Origin: Mytilus californianus
Lineage: Eukaryota > Mollusca > Bivalvia > Mytilida > Mytilidae
Reading direction: 5' to 3'
NCBI RefSeq assembly: GCF_021869535.1
Contig: NW_026262701.1
Location: forward strand, 5,285,501 to 5,349,500
Length of the DNA: 64,000 nt
Position numbers and translations under genes: made by a program. Position 1 is the first letter of the stretch. Every line of letters starts with the position of its first letter. Below, one piece after another: positions 9,573 through 19,805 of the stretch. The notes below the pieces were generated by a model. The model was not told where the DNA came from and did not search any database. It saw only the letters and a list, made by a program, of their open reading frames with translations.

Positions 9573-11619
9573 CTAGAGGCTCTCAAGAGCCTGTGTCGCT
9601 CACCTGACTCTACTTTGGTTTCAGAAATCATGTAAAGATAGATAAAAATCATAACAGATACCCAAATAATGATTGAGGCCAAATTTGGTTTAATATTGGT
9701 CCCCGTTATTTAATAAAATATCCTGGTGGCCATCTTGAACAGTAAATCGGCAACAAAGAAGCAACACTTGGTCAGCACCTCATAAGGAACATTCATGCCA
9801 TGTTTGGTTTCATTCCATTCAGTGGTACTCTAAAGGAGACATTTGTATGTATTTCCCAAAGGGTCCTATGTTAAACTAAGTCCCCCCTGGTGGCCATCTT
9901 GGATGATGGATCCGCTGCAATGTAACAACACTTGGTCAGCACCTCATAAGGACCATTCATGCCATGTTTGGTTTCATTCCATTCAGTGGTTCTCTAAAAG
10001 AAGACATTTGTATGTAATTCCCAAAGGGTCCGATGTTAAACTAAGCCCCCCCCCCCCCTGGCGGCCATCTTGGATGATGGACCCACTGTCAAGTAACAAC
10101 ACTTGGTCAGCACCTCATAAGGAACATGCATGCCATGTTTGGTTCCATTCCATTCACTGGCTCTCTAAAAGAAGACATTTGTATGTATTTCCCATAGGGT
10201 CCTATGTTAAACTAAGTCCCCCGCTGGCAGCCATCTTGGATGATGGACCAACTGCAAAGTAACAACACTTGGTCAACACCTCATAAGGAACATTCATGCC
10301 ATGTTTGGTTCCATTCCATTCAGTGGTTCTCTAAAAGAAGACATTTGTATGTAATTCCCTTAGGGTCCTATGTTAAACTAAGTCCCCCCCTGGCGGCCAT
10401 CTTGGATGATGGACCGACTGCAAAGTAACAACACTTGGTCAGCACCTCATAAGGAACATTCATGCCATGTTTGGTTCCATTCCATTCAATGGTTCTCTAA
10501 AAGAAGACATTTGTATGTATTTCCCATAGGCTCCTATGTTAAACTAAGTCCCCCGCTGGCGGCCATCTTGGATGATGGATCGGCTACAAAGTAACAACAC
10601 TTGGTCAACCTCATAAGGAACATTCATGCCATGTTTGGTTTTATTCCATTCACTGGTTTTCTAAAAGAAGACATTTGTATGTATTTCCCATAGGGTCCTA
10701 TGTTAAATTAAGTCACCCGCTGGCGGCCATCTTGGATAATGGATCGACTGCAAAGTAACAACACTTGGTCAGCACCTCATAAGGAACATTCATGCCATGT
10801 TTGGTTTCATTCCATTCACTGGTTCTCTAAAAGAAGACATTTGAATGTATTTCCCTTAGGGTCCTATGTTAAACTAAGTCACCTGCTGGCGGCCATCTTG
10901 GATGATGGACCAACTGCAAAGTAACAACACTTGGTCAACCTCATAAGGAACATTCATGCCATGTTTTGTTTCATTCCATTCAGTGGTTCTCTAAAAGAAG
11001 ACATTTGTATGTATTTCCCATAGGGTCCTTTGTTAAACTAAGTCCCCCGCTGGCGGCCATCTTGGATTATGGATCGGCTTCAAAGTAACAACACTTGGTC
11101 AGCACCTCATAAGGAACATTCATGCCATATTTGGTTTCATTCCATTCACTGGTTCTCTAAAAGAAGACATTTGAATGTATTTCCCTTAGGGTCCTATGTT
11201 AAACTAAGTCACCCGCTGGCGGCCATCTTGGATGATGGACCGACTGCAAAGTAACAACACTTGGTCAGCACCTCATAAGGAACATTCATGCCATGTTTTG
11301 TTTCATTCCATTCAGTGGTTCTCTAAAAGAAGACATTTGTATGTATTTCCCATAGGGTCCTTTGTTAAACTAAGTCCCCCGCTGGCGGCCATCTTGGATG
11401 ATGGATCGGCTACAAAGTAACAACACTTGGTCAGCACCTCATAAGGAACATTCATGCAATGTTTGGTTTCATTCCATTCAGTGGTTCTCTAGAAGAAGTT
11501 CAAAATGTAAAAAGTTAACGACGGACGACGACAGACGACGACGACGACGGACGACGGACGACGGACGCCAAGTGATGAGAAAAGCTCACTTGGCCCTTTG
11601 GGCCAGGTGAGCTAAAAAA
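9573..11619 (+). mobile_element. Helentron/HINE-like element D, copy 1, with ~165-bp tandem core
   Basis: The 5' end has a hairpin (gaggctctcaagagcctg) followed by the subterminal motif GCTCACCT. The core is about 11 tandem units of 163-166 bp (each with 'ggccatcttgg', 'aacaacacttggtca' and 'aaggaacattcatgcc'). The 3' side has an ACGACGGACG microsatellite (11518-11570) and a hairpin at 11583-11613 (agctcac..ggccc / gggcc..gtgagct) running into CTAA. The inverted GCTCACCT/AGGTGAGC subterminal pair, tandem core and terminal hairpin match DINE/HINE elements, including oyster 'pearl' elements. The repeated ~62-codon frames come from the unit, not from genes. Located in CLC intron 1. Confidence 0.75.
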
Positions 11620-11732
11620 GGAACATTGATAAAACTTTTGTTAGAAATCAACTTTTTATGATTGAATCAATGTTTATATTAAACTGAATGAAAATATATT
11701 ATTAATATTGAATAAATACATCATCACACGCA
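11620..11732 (-). repeat. Right arm of the 113-bp inverted repeat
   Basis: Reverse complement of 9372-9484 and directly abutting the CTAA-A tail of HINE D1. The arms are either terminal repeats of an older element interrupted by the HINE or an inverted duplication made at insertion. Confidence 0.85.
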
Positions 11733-12021
11733 ATTTATGAGTATAAAAAAAGTATTTTTGTCTATATATAAGAATTTTTTTTTACTCAGGTAAATTAACC
11801 AATGAATGATAGATTTCTCTTAGAAGAAATTTAAAGGTCCCAGAGAATAACTACACAGAGAACAATAGCTATTGTATTTATTCAATAGGACAGGTGAACT
11901 TGTAAAAGTTTAAATACCTGGTCAAGATAGAGATGGCACTGTGGAAAACTTTCATTGGGTTCGCAATAACACCTTTGTAATATACGATTTGTCACTACCT
12001 AATATTGTTGCAAAAACTGAA

Positions 12022-14546
12022 CTAGAGGCTCTCAAGAGCCTGTGTCGCTCACCTGATTCTACTTTGGTTTTGGAAATCATGTAAAAATAGATTAAAATCA
12101 TAACAGATACCCTAATAATAAGTGAGGCCAAATTTGGTTTAATATTGGTCCTGTAATTTAATAAAAAATCCTCGTGGCCATCTTGAACAGTAAATCGGCA
12201 ACAAAGTAGCAACACTTCATCAGCACCTCATAAGAATCATTTATGCCATGTTTTGGTTTCATTCCATTCAGTGCACCTCTAGAAGAAGCATTTGTATGTA
12301 TTTCCCATAGGGTCTTATGTTAAAGGAAGTGTCCCCATTGGTGGCCATCATGGATGAAGGATCAGCTTTAAAGTAACAAAACTTAGTCAGCACCTCATAA
12401 GGAACATTCATGCCATGTTTGGTTTCAATCCATTCAGTATGTGGTTCTCTAAAAGAAGATATTTGTATGTATTGTCCATAGGGTCCTTTGTTAAACATTG
12501 TCCCCATATGGCGGCCATCATTGATGAAGGATCAGCTTCAAAGTAACAACACTTGGTCAGCACCTCAAAAGGAACATGCATGCCATGTTTGGTTTCATTC
12601 CATTCAATTGTTCTCTAAAAGAAAACATTTGTATGTATTTCTCATAGGGTCCTATGTTAAACTAAGTCATCTGCTGGCTACTATCTTAGATTATGGATCG
12701 GCTTCATAGTAACAACACTCGGTCAGCACCTCATAAGGAACATTCATGCCATGTTTGAATTCATTGCATTCAGTGGTTCTCTAAAAGAAGACATTTGTAT
12801 GTAATTCCCTTAGGGTCCTATGTTAAACTAAGTCCCCCCCTGGCGGCCATCTTGGATGATGGACCGACTGCAAAGTAACAACACTTGGTCAGCACCTCAT
12901 AAGGAACATTCATGCCATGTTTGGTTCCATTCCATTCAATGGTTCTCTAAAAGAAGACATTTGTATGTATTTCCCATAGGGTCCTATGTTAAACTAAGTC
13001 CCCCGCTGGCGGCCATCTTGGATGATGGATCGTATACAAAGTAACAACACTTGGTCAACCTCATAAGGAACATTCATGCCATGTTTGGTTTTATTCCATT
13101 CACTGGTTTTCTAAAAGAAGACATTTGTATGTATTTCCCATAGGGTCCTATGTTAAATTAAGTCACCAGCTGGCGGCCATCTTGGATAATGGATCGACTG
13201 CAAAGTAACAACACTTGGTCAGCACCTCAAAAGGAACATGCATGCCATGTTTGGTTTCGTTCCATTCAATTGTTCTCTAAAAGAAAACATTTGTATGTAT
13301 TTCTCATAGGGTCCTATGTTAAACTAAGTCATCTGCTGGCTGCCATCTTAGATTATGGATCGGCTTCATACATGTAGTAACAACACTTGGTCAGCACCTC
13401 ATAAGGAACATTCATGCCATGTTTGAATTCATTGCATTCAGTGGTTCTCTAAAAGAAGACATTTGTATGTATTTCCCATAGGCTCCTATGTTAAACTAAG
13501 TCCCCCGCTGGCGTCCATCTTGGATGATGGATCAGCTTCAAAGTAACAACACTTGGTCAGCACCTCATAAGGAACATTCATGCCATGTTTGGTTCCATTC
13601 CATTCAGTGGTTCTCTAAAAGAAGACATTTGTATGTATTTCCCATAGGGTTCCATGTTATACTAAGTCCCCCGCTAGCTTGCCATCTTGGATGATGGATC
13701 GGCTTCAAAGTAACAACACTCGGTCAGCACCTCATAAGGAACATTCATGCCATGTTTGGTTTCATTCCATTCAGTGGTTCTTTAAAAGAAGACATTTATA
13801 TGTATTTCTCATAGGGTCCCATGTTAAACAAAGTCCCCTGCTGGCGGCCATCTTGGATTATGGATCGGCTTCAAAGTAACAACATTCGGTCAGCACCTCA
13901 TAAGAAACATTCATGCCATGTTTGGTTTCATTCCATTCAGTGGTTCTCTAAAAGAAGACATTTGTATGTATTTCCCATAGGGTCCAATGTTAAACTAAGT
14001 CCCCTGCTGGCGGCCATCTTGGATTATGGATCGGCTTCATAGTAACAACACTTGGTCAGCACCTCATAAGGAACATTCATGCCATGTTTGGTTTCATTCC
14101 ATTCAGTGGTTCTCTAAAAGAAGACATTTGTATGTATTTCCTATAGGGTCCCATGTTAAACTAAGTCCCCTGCTGGCATCCATCTTGGATAATGGATCAG
14201 CTTCAAAGTAACAACACTTGGTCAGCACCTCATAAGGAACATTCATGCCATGTTTGGTTTCATTCCATTCAGTGGTTCTCTAAAAGAAGACATTTGTATG
14301 TATTTCCCATAGGGTCCTATGTTAAACTAAGTCCCCTGCTGGCGGCCATCTTGGATGATGGATCCGCTACAAAGTAACAATACTTGGTCAGCACCTCATA
14401 AGGAACATTCATGCCATGTTTGGTTTCATTCCATTCAGTGGTTCTCTAGAAGAAGTTCAAAATATAAAAAGTTAACGACGACGACGGACGACGGACGCCA
14501 AGTGATGAGAAAAGCTCACTTGGCCCTTCGAGCCAGGTGAGCTAAA
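12022..14546 (+). mobile_element. Helentron/HINE-like element D, copy 2
   Basis: Same 5' hairpin and GCTCACCT motif as copy 1, about 14 core units, then an ACGACGG microsatellite (14475-14497) and terminal hairpin (14513-14543) ending GCTAA. A multi-unit block at about 12799-13240 is almost identical to 10350-10790 of copy 1, including odd units lacking 'agca' in 'ggtcagcacctc'. Within copy 2, 12540-12720 and 13205-13390 are near duplicates. Same orientation as copy 1, about 400 bp away. Confidence 0.75.
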
Positions 14547-15439
14547 AAAGGGCAATAACTCCTATAAGCTGTCTATTGAAAATTTCATTTAAGTTAACTC
14601 ATAAGTAGATCTTATACTTGTGGCAAAAAACTCAACCATTTATTTAAATTTTAAAACTAAATGAAAATTATTATTCAACAGTGGGTCCTTGCATGTACTT
14701 AAGATGTGATCTTCTTATATTTCTGTATTGTCTAAAGTTAGACTTGCTTTTTTGTCAAAATATTAATTATATTATATAATATATATATATTAAAACACTC
14801 AGTTAACCTGTATACAACTTATGCATATTATAATAGTTGCCAGTCACATATTTTATGTATTATAATATAATGTACTTTGTATTGAGCTGTTACTGATTGT
14901 TATTCTAGCATTTGTCATAGTAAATATTGTTTTTTGTCAAAGTACATTTGTATGTTTGGACTTTTAAATATTTTGGCCTCTAGCATCACTGATGAGACAT
15001 TAATTGTTGAAATGCACATCTTGTGCAATAAAATCCATATTAAATATTTGTTCTATTGTGTTGCTGTCACATGTGCACATATACATTTAAAATTTCTAAA
15101 AAGTTCAAAACCATTTTAATCTGTTCAAGTCTATTACCTATAATTCTGGAAATTGTACAATAATAAATTCTAGTTCAGTATCAAGAACGCATACATTTAT
15201 TCCCTTATATTATTAGAGTTAAAACTCTGTGTTTTAATCATGAATCTTTTTTTAAACTGATATGAAGGGGTAAAAATGTGGAATTAAAGTCTAGGGAGGT
15301 TGGTATGGCTTTTGCAAGTATGAAACAGAATCTAAGATGTTAGTCTTCCATGCAGTTGTGTGCTTTTGTCTTGGTTGCAAAGAAGGGCATATATGATTAC
15401 CAGTTTGTTCTAAATAAGCTAACTTATCGCACTGCGGGT
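14547..15439. other. CLC intron 1, no feature seen
   Basis: AT-rich sequence with a short TA-rich run (about 14765-14790). No coding or repeat signal is recognised. Confidence 0.5.
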
Positions 15440-15715
15440 AAATTATTACGTTGTGATTGGTTTAACGCCGTCAGGTGGTGACCCCCTATGGATCCGTAGG
15501 GGGTTAGTAAATTTCATAGTGGCTTCATGACGTCACGTCTACTGTTAATGGTGACGTCATCTATTGATGTTGTTGTATTTCATTGTTTATTTTTCTACAA
15601 AACGCTGCAGAAAAAGTCTCGCGTGCCTTCGGCCTCACCCCCTATGGATTTTACTAACCCCTTATGGATCCGTAGGGGGTCAGTAGCGAACCATATAACT
15701 TATAATAGCTGCATT
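15440..15715 (+). repeat. Repeat with two 'cccctatggatccgtagggg' palindromes
   Basis: The palindromic word occurs at about 15484-15505 and, with one change, at 15655-15678. Two TGACGTCA-like sites lie between them (around 15528 and 15552). GC-richer than its surroundings. I associate this sequence with a high-copy mussel repeat from memory; no coding frame is credible. Confidence 0.5.
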
Positions 15716-16370
15716 CTAGAGAAACCTAATGCCAAATGAGAGATGAACAGATAAAAATATGAAAAGAGATACAGCTCTTTTGGCTACATTTTTTCTTTGT
15801 TTCTTTTGACTACATTTTTTCTTTGTTTAATTGGAAAACAGCTAAACTGTTTAAGTGATGAATAAAAGATTGAAAAAGTCAACAAAGCTAAGGATTATCA
15901 TAGTAATGCATTCCATTCTCAATTTTAGCTAAAATATTGGATATGAATACTTGATAAAGGATGTAAAGACAACATGTGAGAAAAATCTAGATATATATAT
16001 AGATGTATTTTGGAATGTAATGGGAATAAAAGAAAGAACTGTAGTCATATAGTGGTTTCCAGAAAAATTGTTAGTTTTGAATAGCGTACCAGTACCATAA
16101 TCATTGTGTTTCAAGAGGGAATTATGAATTGAAATTTTGTACAATGTTTTTCTGGCATGGCACAAGATCATGTCTTCGTGTACTTGTATGAAGTAGCTGT
16201 GTATATACACTGTCGCTGTGTATATACGCTGTCCCTAAGTATCATCAGTTTAGTAGTTAGTGCTTTGGTACACACATGATTTATAACACGCAAATCATAT
16301 AATTTCTTATTTATGGAAAAATGTAAAATGATATCATATAGGAGCAGAAATGAGAAACAAGATAATTTTT
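15716..16370. other. CLC intron 1, proximal part
   Basis: AT-rich, with a short duplicated 'gctgtgtatatac' near 16195-16230. No gene recognised. Confidence 0.45.
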
Positions 16371-16377
16371 GTCATAC

Positions 16378-16589
16378 CTGAGCGAAGACTCCATAAGTAT
16401 CATCTTTAGGATAATACACAGCATCATCACGGGGAGGTTCTACGCTGTGACCTGATTTTTTCCACGGCCCACGGTTCCTTACATTGTTTTCTGTGGCCGT
16501 CTCTGGAGGTGACGGTGCCTCCCCAGTCTGTTGGTCCTCAATGTCATGTTGTAGTACATATGCACTCATTCTGATCAGTCAATCATAAT
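16378..16589 (-). CDS. CLC chloride channel/transporter, first coding exon
   Basis: Coding part 16378-16569: 64 codons from ATG (MSAYVLQHDIEDQQTGEAPS) to ...DTYGVFAQ, followed by donor CAG|GTATGA (16372-16377), phase 0. It is a hydrophilic, acidic and proline-containing cytosolic N-terminus, as expected for a CLC protein. Upstream, an acceptor-like ttccacag (AG at 16590-16591) suggests that the exon starts at 16589 with a short 5' UTR containing a three-codon upstream frame (ATG ATT GAC TGA), so a non-coding first exon should lie further right. With exons 2-5 it gives about 240 residues. CLC proteins are dimeric Cl- channels or 2Cl-/H+ exchangers; the CLC-6/7 type works in endosomes and lysosomes. 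Subfamily and location are inferred from motifs only. Confidence 0.8.
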
Positions 16590-17476
16590 CTGTGGAAGGT
16601 AACAATCATTACTAAGAAGTATCGTTATCTTTGTTAATTTTGTAAACGAAACAAGCAAATGAGATCAAGCAGCTTTTACACAGAAACTCTTAAAGCATTG
16701 CTAAAATACAATCTTCAATAGACTTACATCAAAATATTTTAAAAGTAGTTTTCAGGGAGAGATAGGAAAGAGAAAACAATAAAATTCCCAGAAAACAAGT
16801 GTTTTTTTTTCAATCATAATTAATTTATTAGTCTAAAGCTGTTACAATTACCTTATTGCTACAGCTTTCACGAACAAGGTACCCTGATATATTAATATCT
16901 TAAAGATAAGACTTACTTTATAATTGTTAGTTAGTTACATACTTTAATACATACATAAATTATATAAAGCCAAATCATCCAAATTGGTAATCATGTATTT
17001 TTGTTCCAGATACCTGATACATACTTTGCTCGTTTAGAATTGTGCATGTCCATTGCGATCAAATAATCATTACCATTGATCTTATAAATTTTGGATTATA
17101 ATCAAAAGGTAAGGTATTGTATGTTCTTTGTGAAAGAAATTGAATTTTAATTTTCTTTCATCATGTTTTGTAAATTTTGTGTTATGATTTGAAGTTGTAA
17201 AACAAATGTAATTTAAGGGTCTTTTTAACGGATGGAGAGGAGTCTATTTTAAATTTACATGTGTTGTATCTCTTTAAAAGATACATCACTTATCATTCTA
17301 TATGTGAAACACAACTATGTTTATACTATGTTATCCCTAAATTAATTTAGTAATATTTTTTTTATTAACAGAAACTTTTGGAATTTTGTCTAAAGTAAAT
17401 AGATCAATGAATCAAAGAGCTTGATAAAAGGGTAAAGCCTTACAATTGGTATCACTTAGAACTGTAAACTTTAAGT
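16590..17476. other. Upstream intron or flank of the CLC gene
   Basis: AT-rich. A 5' non-coding exon is expected somewhere to the right, but I cannot place it. No repeat recognised. Confidence 0.4.
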
Positions 17477-17664
17477 CAAACATGCAATGTATTAAACAAA
17501 GAAACAAAGTTTTGCAATTTTTTGAACTGAGTTATCTCCCCTTGTCTATAATTGTAGGTAGAACAAATAAATTCTTGTTCTACCTACAATTATAGACAAG
17601 GGGAGATAACTCAGTTCAAAATATTGCAAAACTTTGTTTCTTTATTTAATACATTGCATGTTTG
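17477..17664. repeat. 188-bp near-perfect hairpin, ~90-bp arms, 8-bp loop
   Basis: Left arm 17477-17566, loop ataaattc (17567-17574), right arm 17575-17664. I see two mismatches between the arms. The arms contain 'gagttatctccccttgtcta'. It could be a palindromic MITE or a recent inverted duplication; transcription would give a long dsRNA hairpin. Confidence 0.9.
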
Positions 17665-17829
17665 CATGTGCAAAATGCACTTTCTTCTGCAACTTATGTA
17701 ATTTCCAATAAAATGTTTTTTCTTGTCAAGTCTGGTAATATACATTATTTTGTCAATTGGATATCTAAGCATATCAATTATTAAGGTTCTTCATAACCAA
17801 TTGGCAAAAATGGCTGTGATTACAGTAAG

Positions 17830-17945
17830 AAATTTATTCTAAGTACAGACATTCCTGTACACCTGAAAAGTTTTTAATGCTTAGCAGGCCATAGATGTAT
17901 GTTAAATACATTTATGTTTCAGAATATTAAAATCTGTTTAGGATT
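17830..17945 (+). repeat. Diverged direct duplication, copy 1 (copy 2 at 18918-19045)
   Basis: The copies share 'aaatttnttttaagtaca', 'ctcctgtgcacctgaaaagt'-like and 'tttcagaanattaaaa' blocks with many differences. The LINE at 18048-18800 lies between them. Confidence 0.45.
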
Positions 17946-18045
17946 TAAATTTCAATGGCACAATAAGTCAATAGTCTTTCTAGCTAGTCTCCATTGCAGC
18001 CAAATCTTAAACATTCAGTCATTTCTGTTTATCCCTTTTTGTTTC

Positions 18046-18047
<2 letters not shown>

Positions 18048-18079
<32 letters not shown>

Positions 18080-18800
18080 TCTTTATTTAAAGAGGGTAAA
18101 CTCAGTTAGTTACAATAAACTAATCTTCCCTGAGGCCCTCACATACAAATTACAATACAATCAAAAACAGATATTTACACATAGTTAATTTACTGTCAAG
18201 TAGTTCAATGTAATATTGTTAACATAATAAGATATAACAATGTATAAAGCTGTTCAAGATGTACATGTAGTAAAAAAATCAAATAAAAATAAAAAAACAA
18301 AAAATATACAAAAACATTGTACAAAACATAATCTTATCAGGACTGTGTTAAGTACTTCTTGATACTTTGTTTAAAAGTATAAGTGTTTTGAGCTTTACGC
18401 ATTTAGTGTGGTAGTCCATTCCATAACACTGATCCAGAATAAACAAAAGATTTCTTAAATAGCTCAGCTTTTGGCTTAGGAACTATCAGATTACCTTGAG
18501 TGACACCTCTCAAGGAGTAAGGATTATTATCTGATTTCAGTTTAAACTTTTGAACTAGGTACATTGGTGCTTCCATACGCATACATTTATATAGAAGTAA
18601 ATATTTGTGGTATTTGATTCTATTGTCAACTGTCATCCACCCAAGTTTTTTAAATAAGGGGGCTGAGGGGGGATAAAGGATCTGCATCTAGAATTAATCT
18701 TGCTGCCCTTTTTTGGAGTTTTAAAATTCTTGTTATCCCTTCATTTTTACATTCACCCCAAATAATACAGCAGTAGTCAATAATGGCCTTAGTAAGTATA
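18048..18800 (-). mobile_element. LINE 3' part with broken reverse-transcriptase C-terminus
   Basis: On the minus strand, sequence from about 18800 reads a LINE ORF2 C-terminal region ('DYCCIIWGEC', 'LKLQKRAARLIL'). A frameshift in a C-rich run near 18665-18680 is followed by a second open segment (18403-18687) with 'KKLGWMTVDNRIKYHKYLLL', 'VPKPKAELFKKSF' and 'YSGSVLWNGLPH'. The 3' UTR runs to an (ATT)n tail at 18048-18077. This is typical of a 5'-truncated, decayed non-LTR retrotransposon of Jockey/CR1-like type; the clade is not certain. Confidence 0.75.
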
Positions 18801-18917
18801 GTTTTGTTTTAGTGTGATTGCCTTGAGTGCAGAATGTTGTGGTTTAATTACCAAACACCTCAAAATTGGTGTTTTCAGGGTTCATATTATATCATATTAA
18901 AACTCATCTCATCCTTT

Positions 18918-19045
18918 TGTCAAATAGGAAATTTGTTTTAAGTACATTAACTCCTGTGCAACTGAAAAGTTTTAAATGCATGGCTTGACCTAGATAAATA
19001 ACATTTTAGTGCATTTTACGTTTCAGAACATTAAAACTTTCCTTG
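18918..19045 (+). repeat. Diverged direct duplication, copy 2
   Basis: Partner of 17830-17945. Confidence 0.45.
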
Positions 19046-19593
19046 ATTTTGATGAGCGTTTTTGTTTTGTTCCTACAGAATGTGTCAAACTAAATTAAGT
19101 TTGGAAAAATGTTTGAGATGTTCCTCTCACATAAAATTTGTAGTGAATTATATTGATACAAATAGACAATAGATATAATCTACACAACAAAAAGTGGTTC
19201 AAACTGTAACTGAGAGGACCATATCAATTAAATTCTATTCAGGTGTTTGTTTAGTTTACCATATTCTGAAGTTTTTAATTTTCTGAAATACAAATGCATA
19301 TAACTTTTATATACATGCTGTAAACTTTTTCCATGTGCACAGGTATGTCTGTCCTCAAGAGTTTATTTAGTGTTTAAAACATACAAGTGAATCTTCTGAT
19401 GGGAGGACAATAATCCCATTTTTTAATAAACATGGCCCAGATGAACCTTAACAAGTTCTTATCCTGATATGCATGTAATATTTGCCAATGGAAATTCAAC
19501 ACTTATTAGATGCGGATCAAGGATTTTAAAAGAAGGCAAACTGGGCAACGTTTGAAGTGGGAAATGTATAAAGTCTATGCATTAGACATAGAT

Positions 19594-19799
19594 GAGGGGC
19601 CTGATGGGGGGGGGGGGGGGGGGGGTCTCATCACGATTCACAAGTTGATTTTTTTGTCAATCACGATTCACAGAAAATAAATTTCCATGATCACGGATCA
19701 CGAAAATATAAAAAAAAAAAAAAAAATCTGAAGAAAAACGGATCATGATAGCGAAAATGCGCCGATCACGAAGAACGAAAATAACCCATCAGGGCCCTC
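19594..19799. mobile_element. GAGGG-type MITE with 'atcacga' word interior
   Basis: Terminal inverted repeats gaggggcctgatggg (19594-) and cccatcagggccctc (-19799). Perfect 6-bp flanking direct repeats atagat at 19588-19593 and 19800-19805. The interior is a 22-bp G run followed by repeated short words (atcacgattcac, gatcacg, cgaaaat). Non-coding, although one strand is open by chance. Confidence 0.75.
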
Positions 19800-19805
19800 A
19801 TAGAT

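Noticed and set aside
9843-14540. Series of ~62-codon open frames of similar sequence (MDRLQSNNTWSAPHKEHSC...)
   Set aside because: They are one frame of the 165-bp HINE unit repeated; there is no start context, splice structure or domain, and frames break wherever the unit length varies.
19606-19626. Poly-G run as a regulatory G-quadruplex
   Set aside because: It sits inside a MITE and has the look of a slippage or assembly homopolymer; similar C and G runs occur at 30.1-30.6 kb without context.
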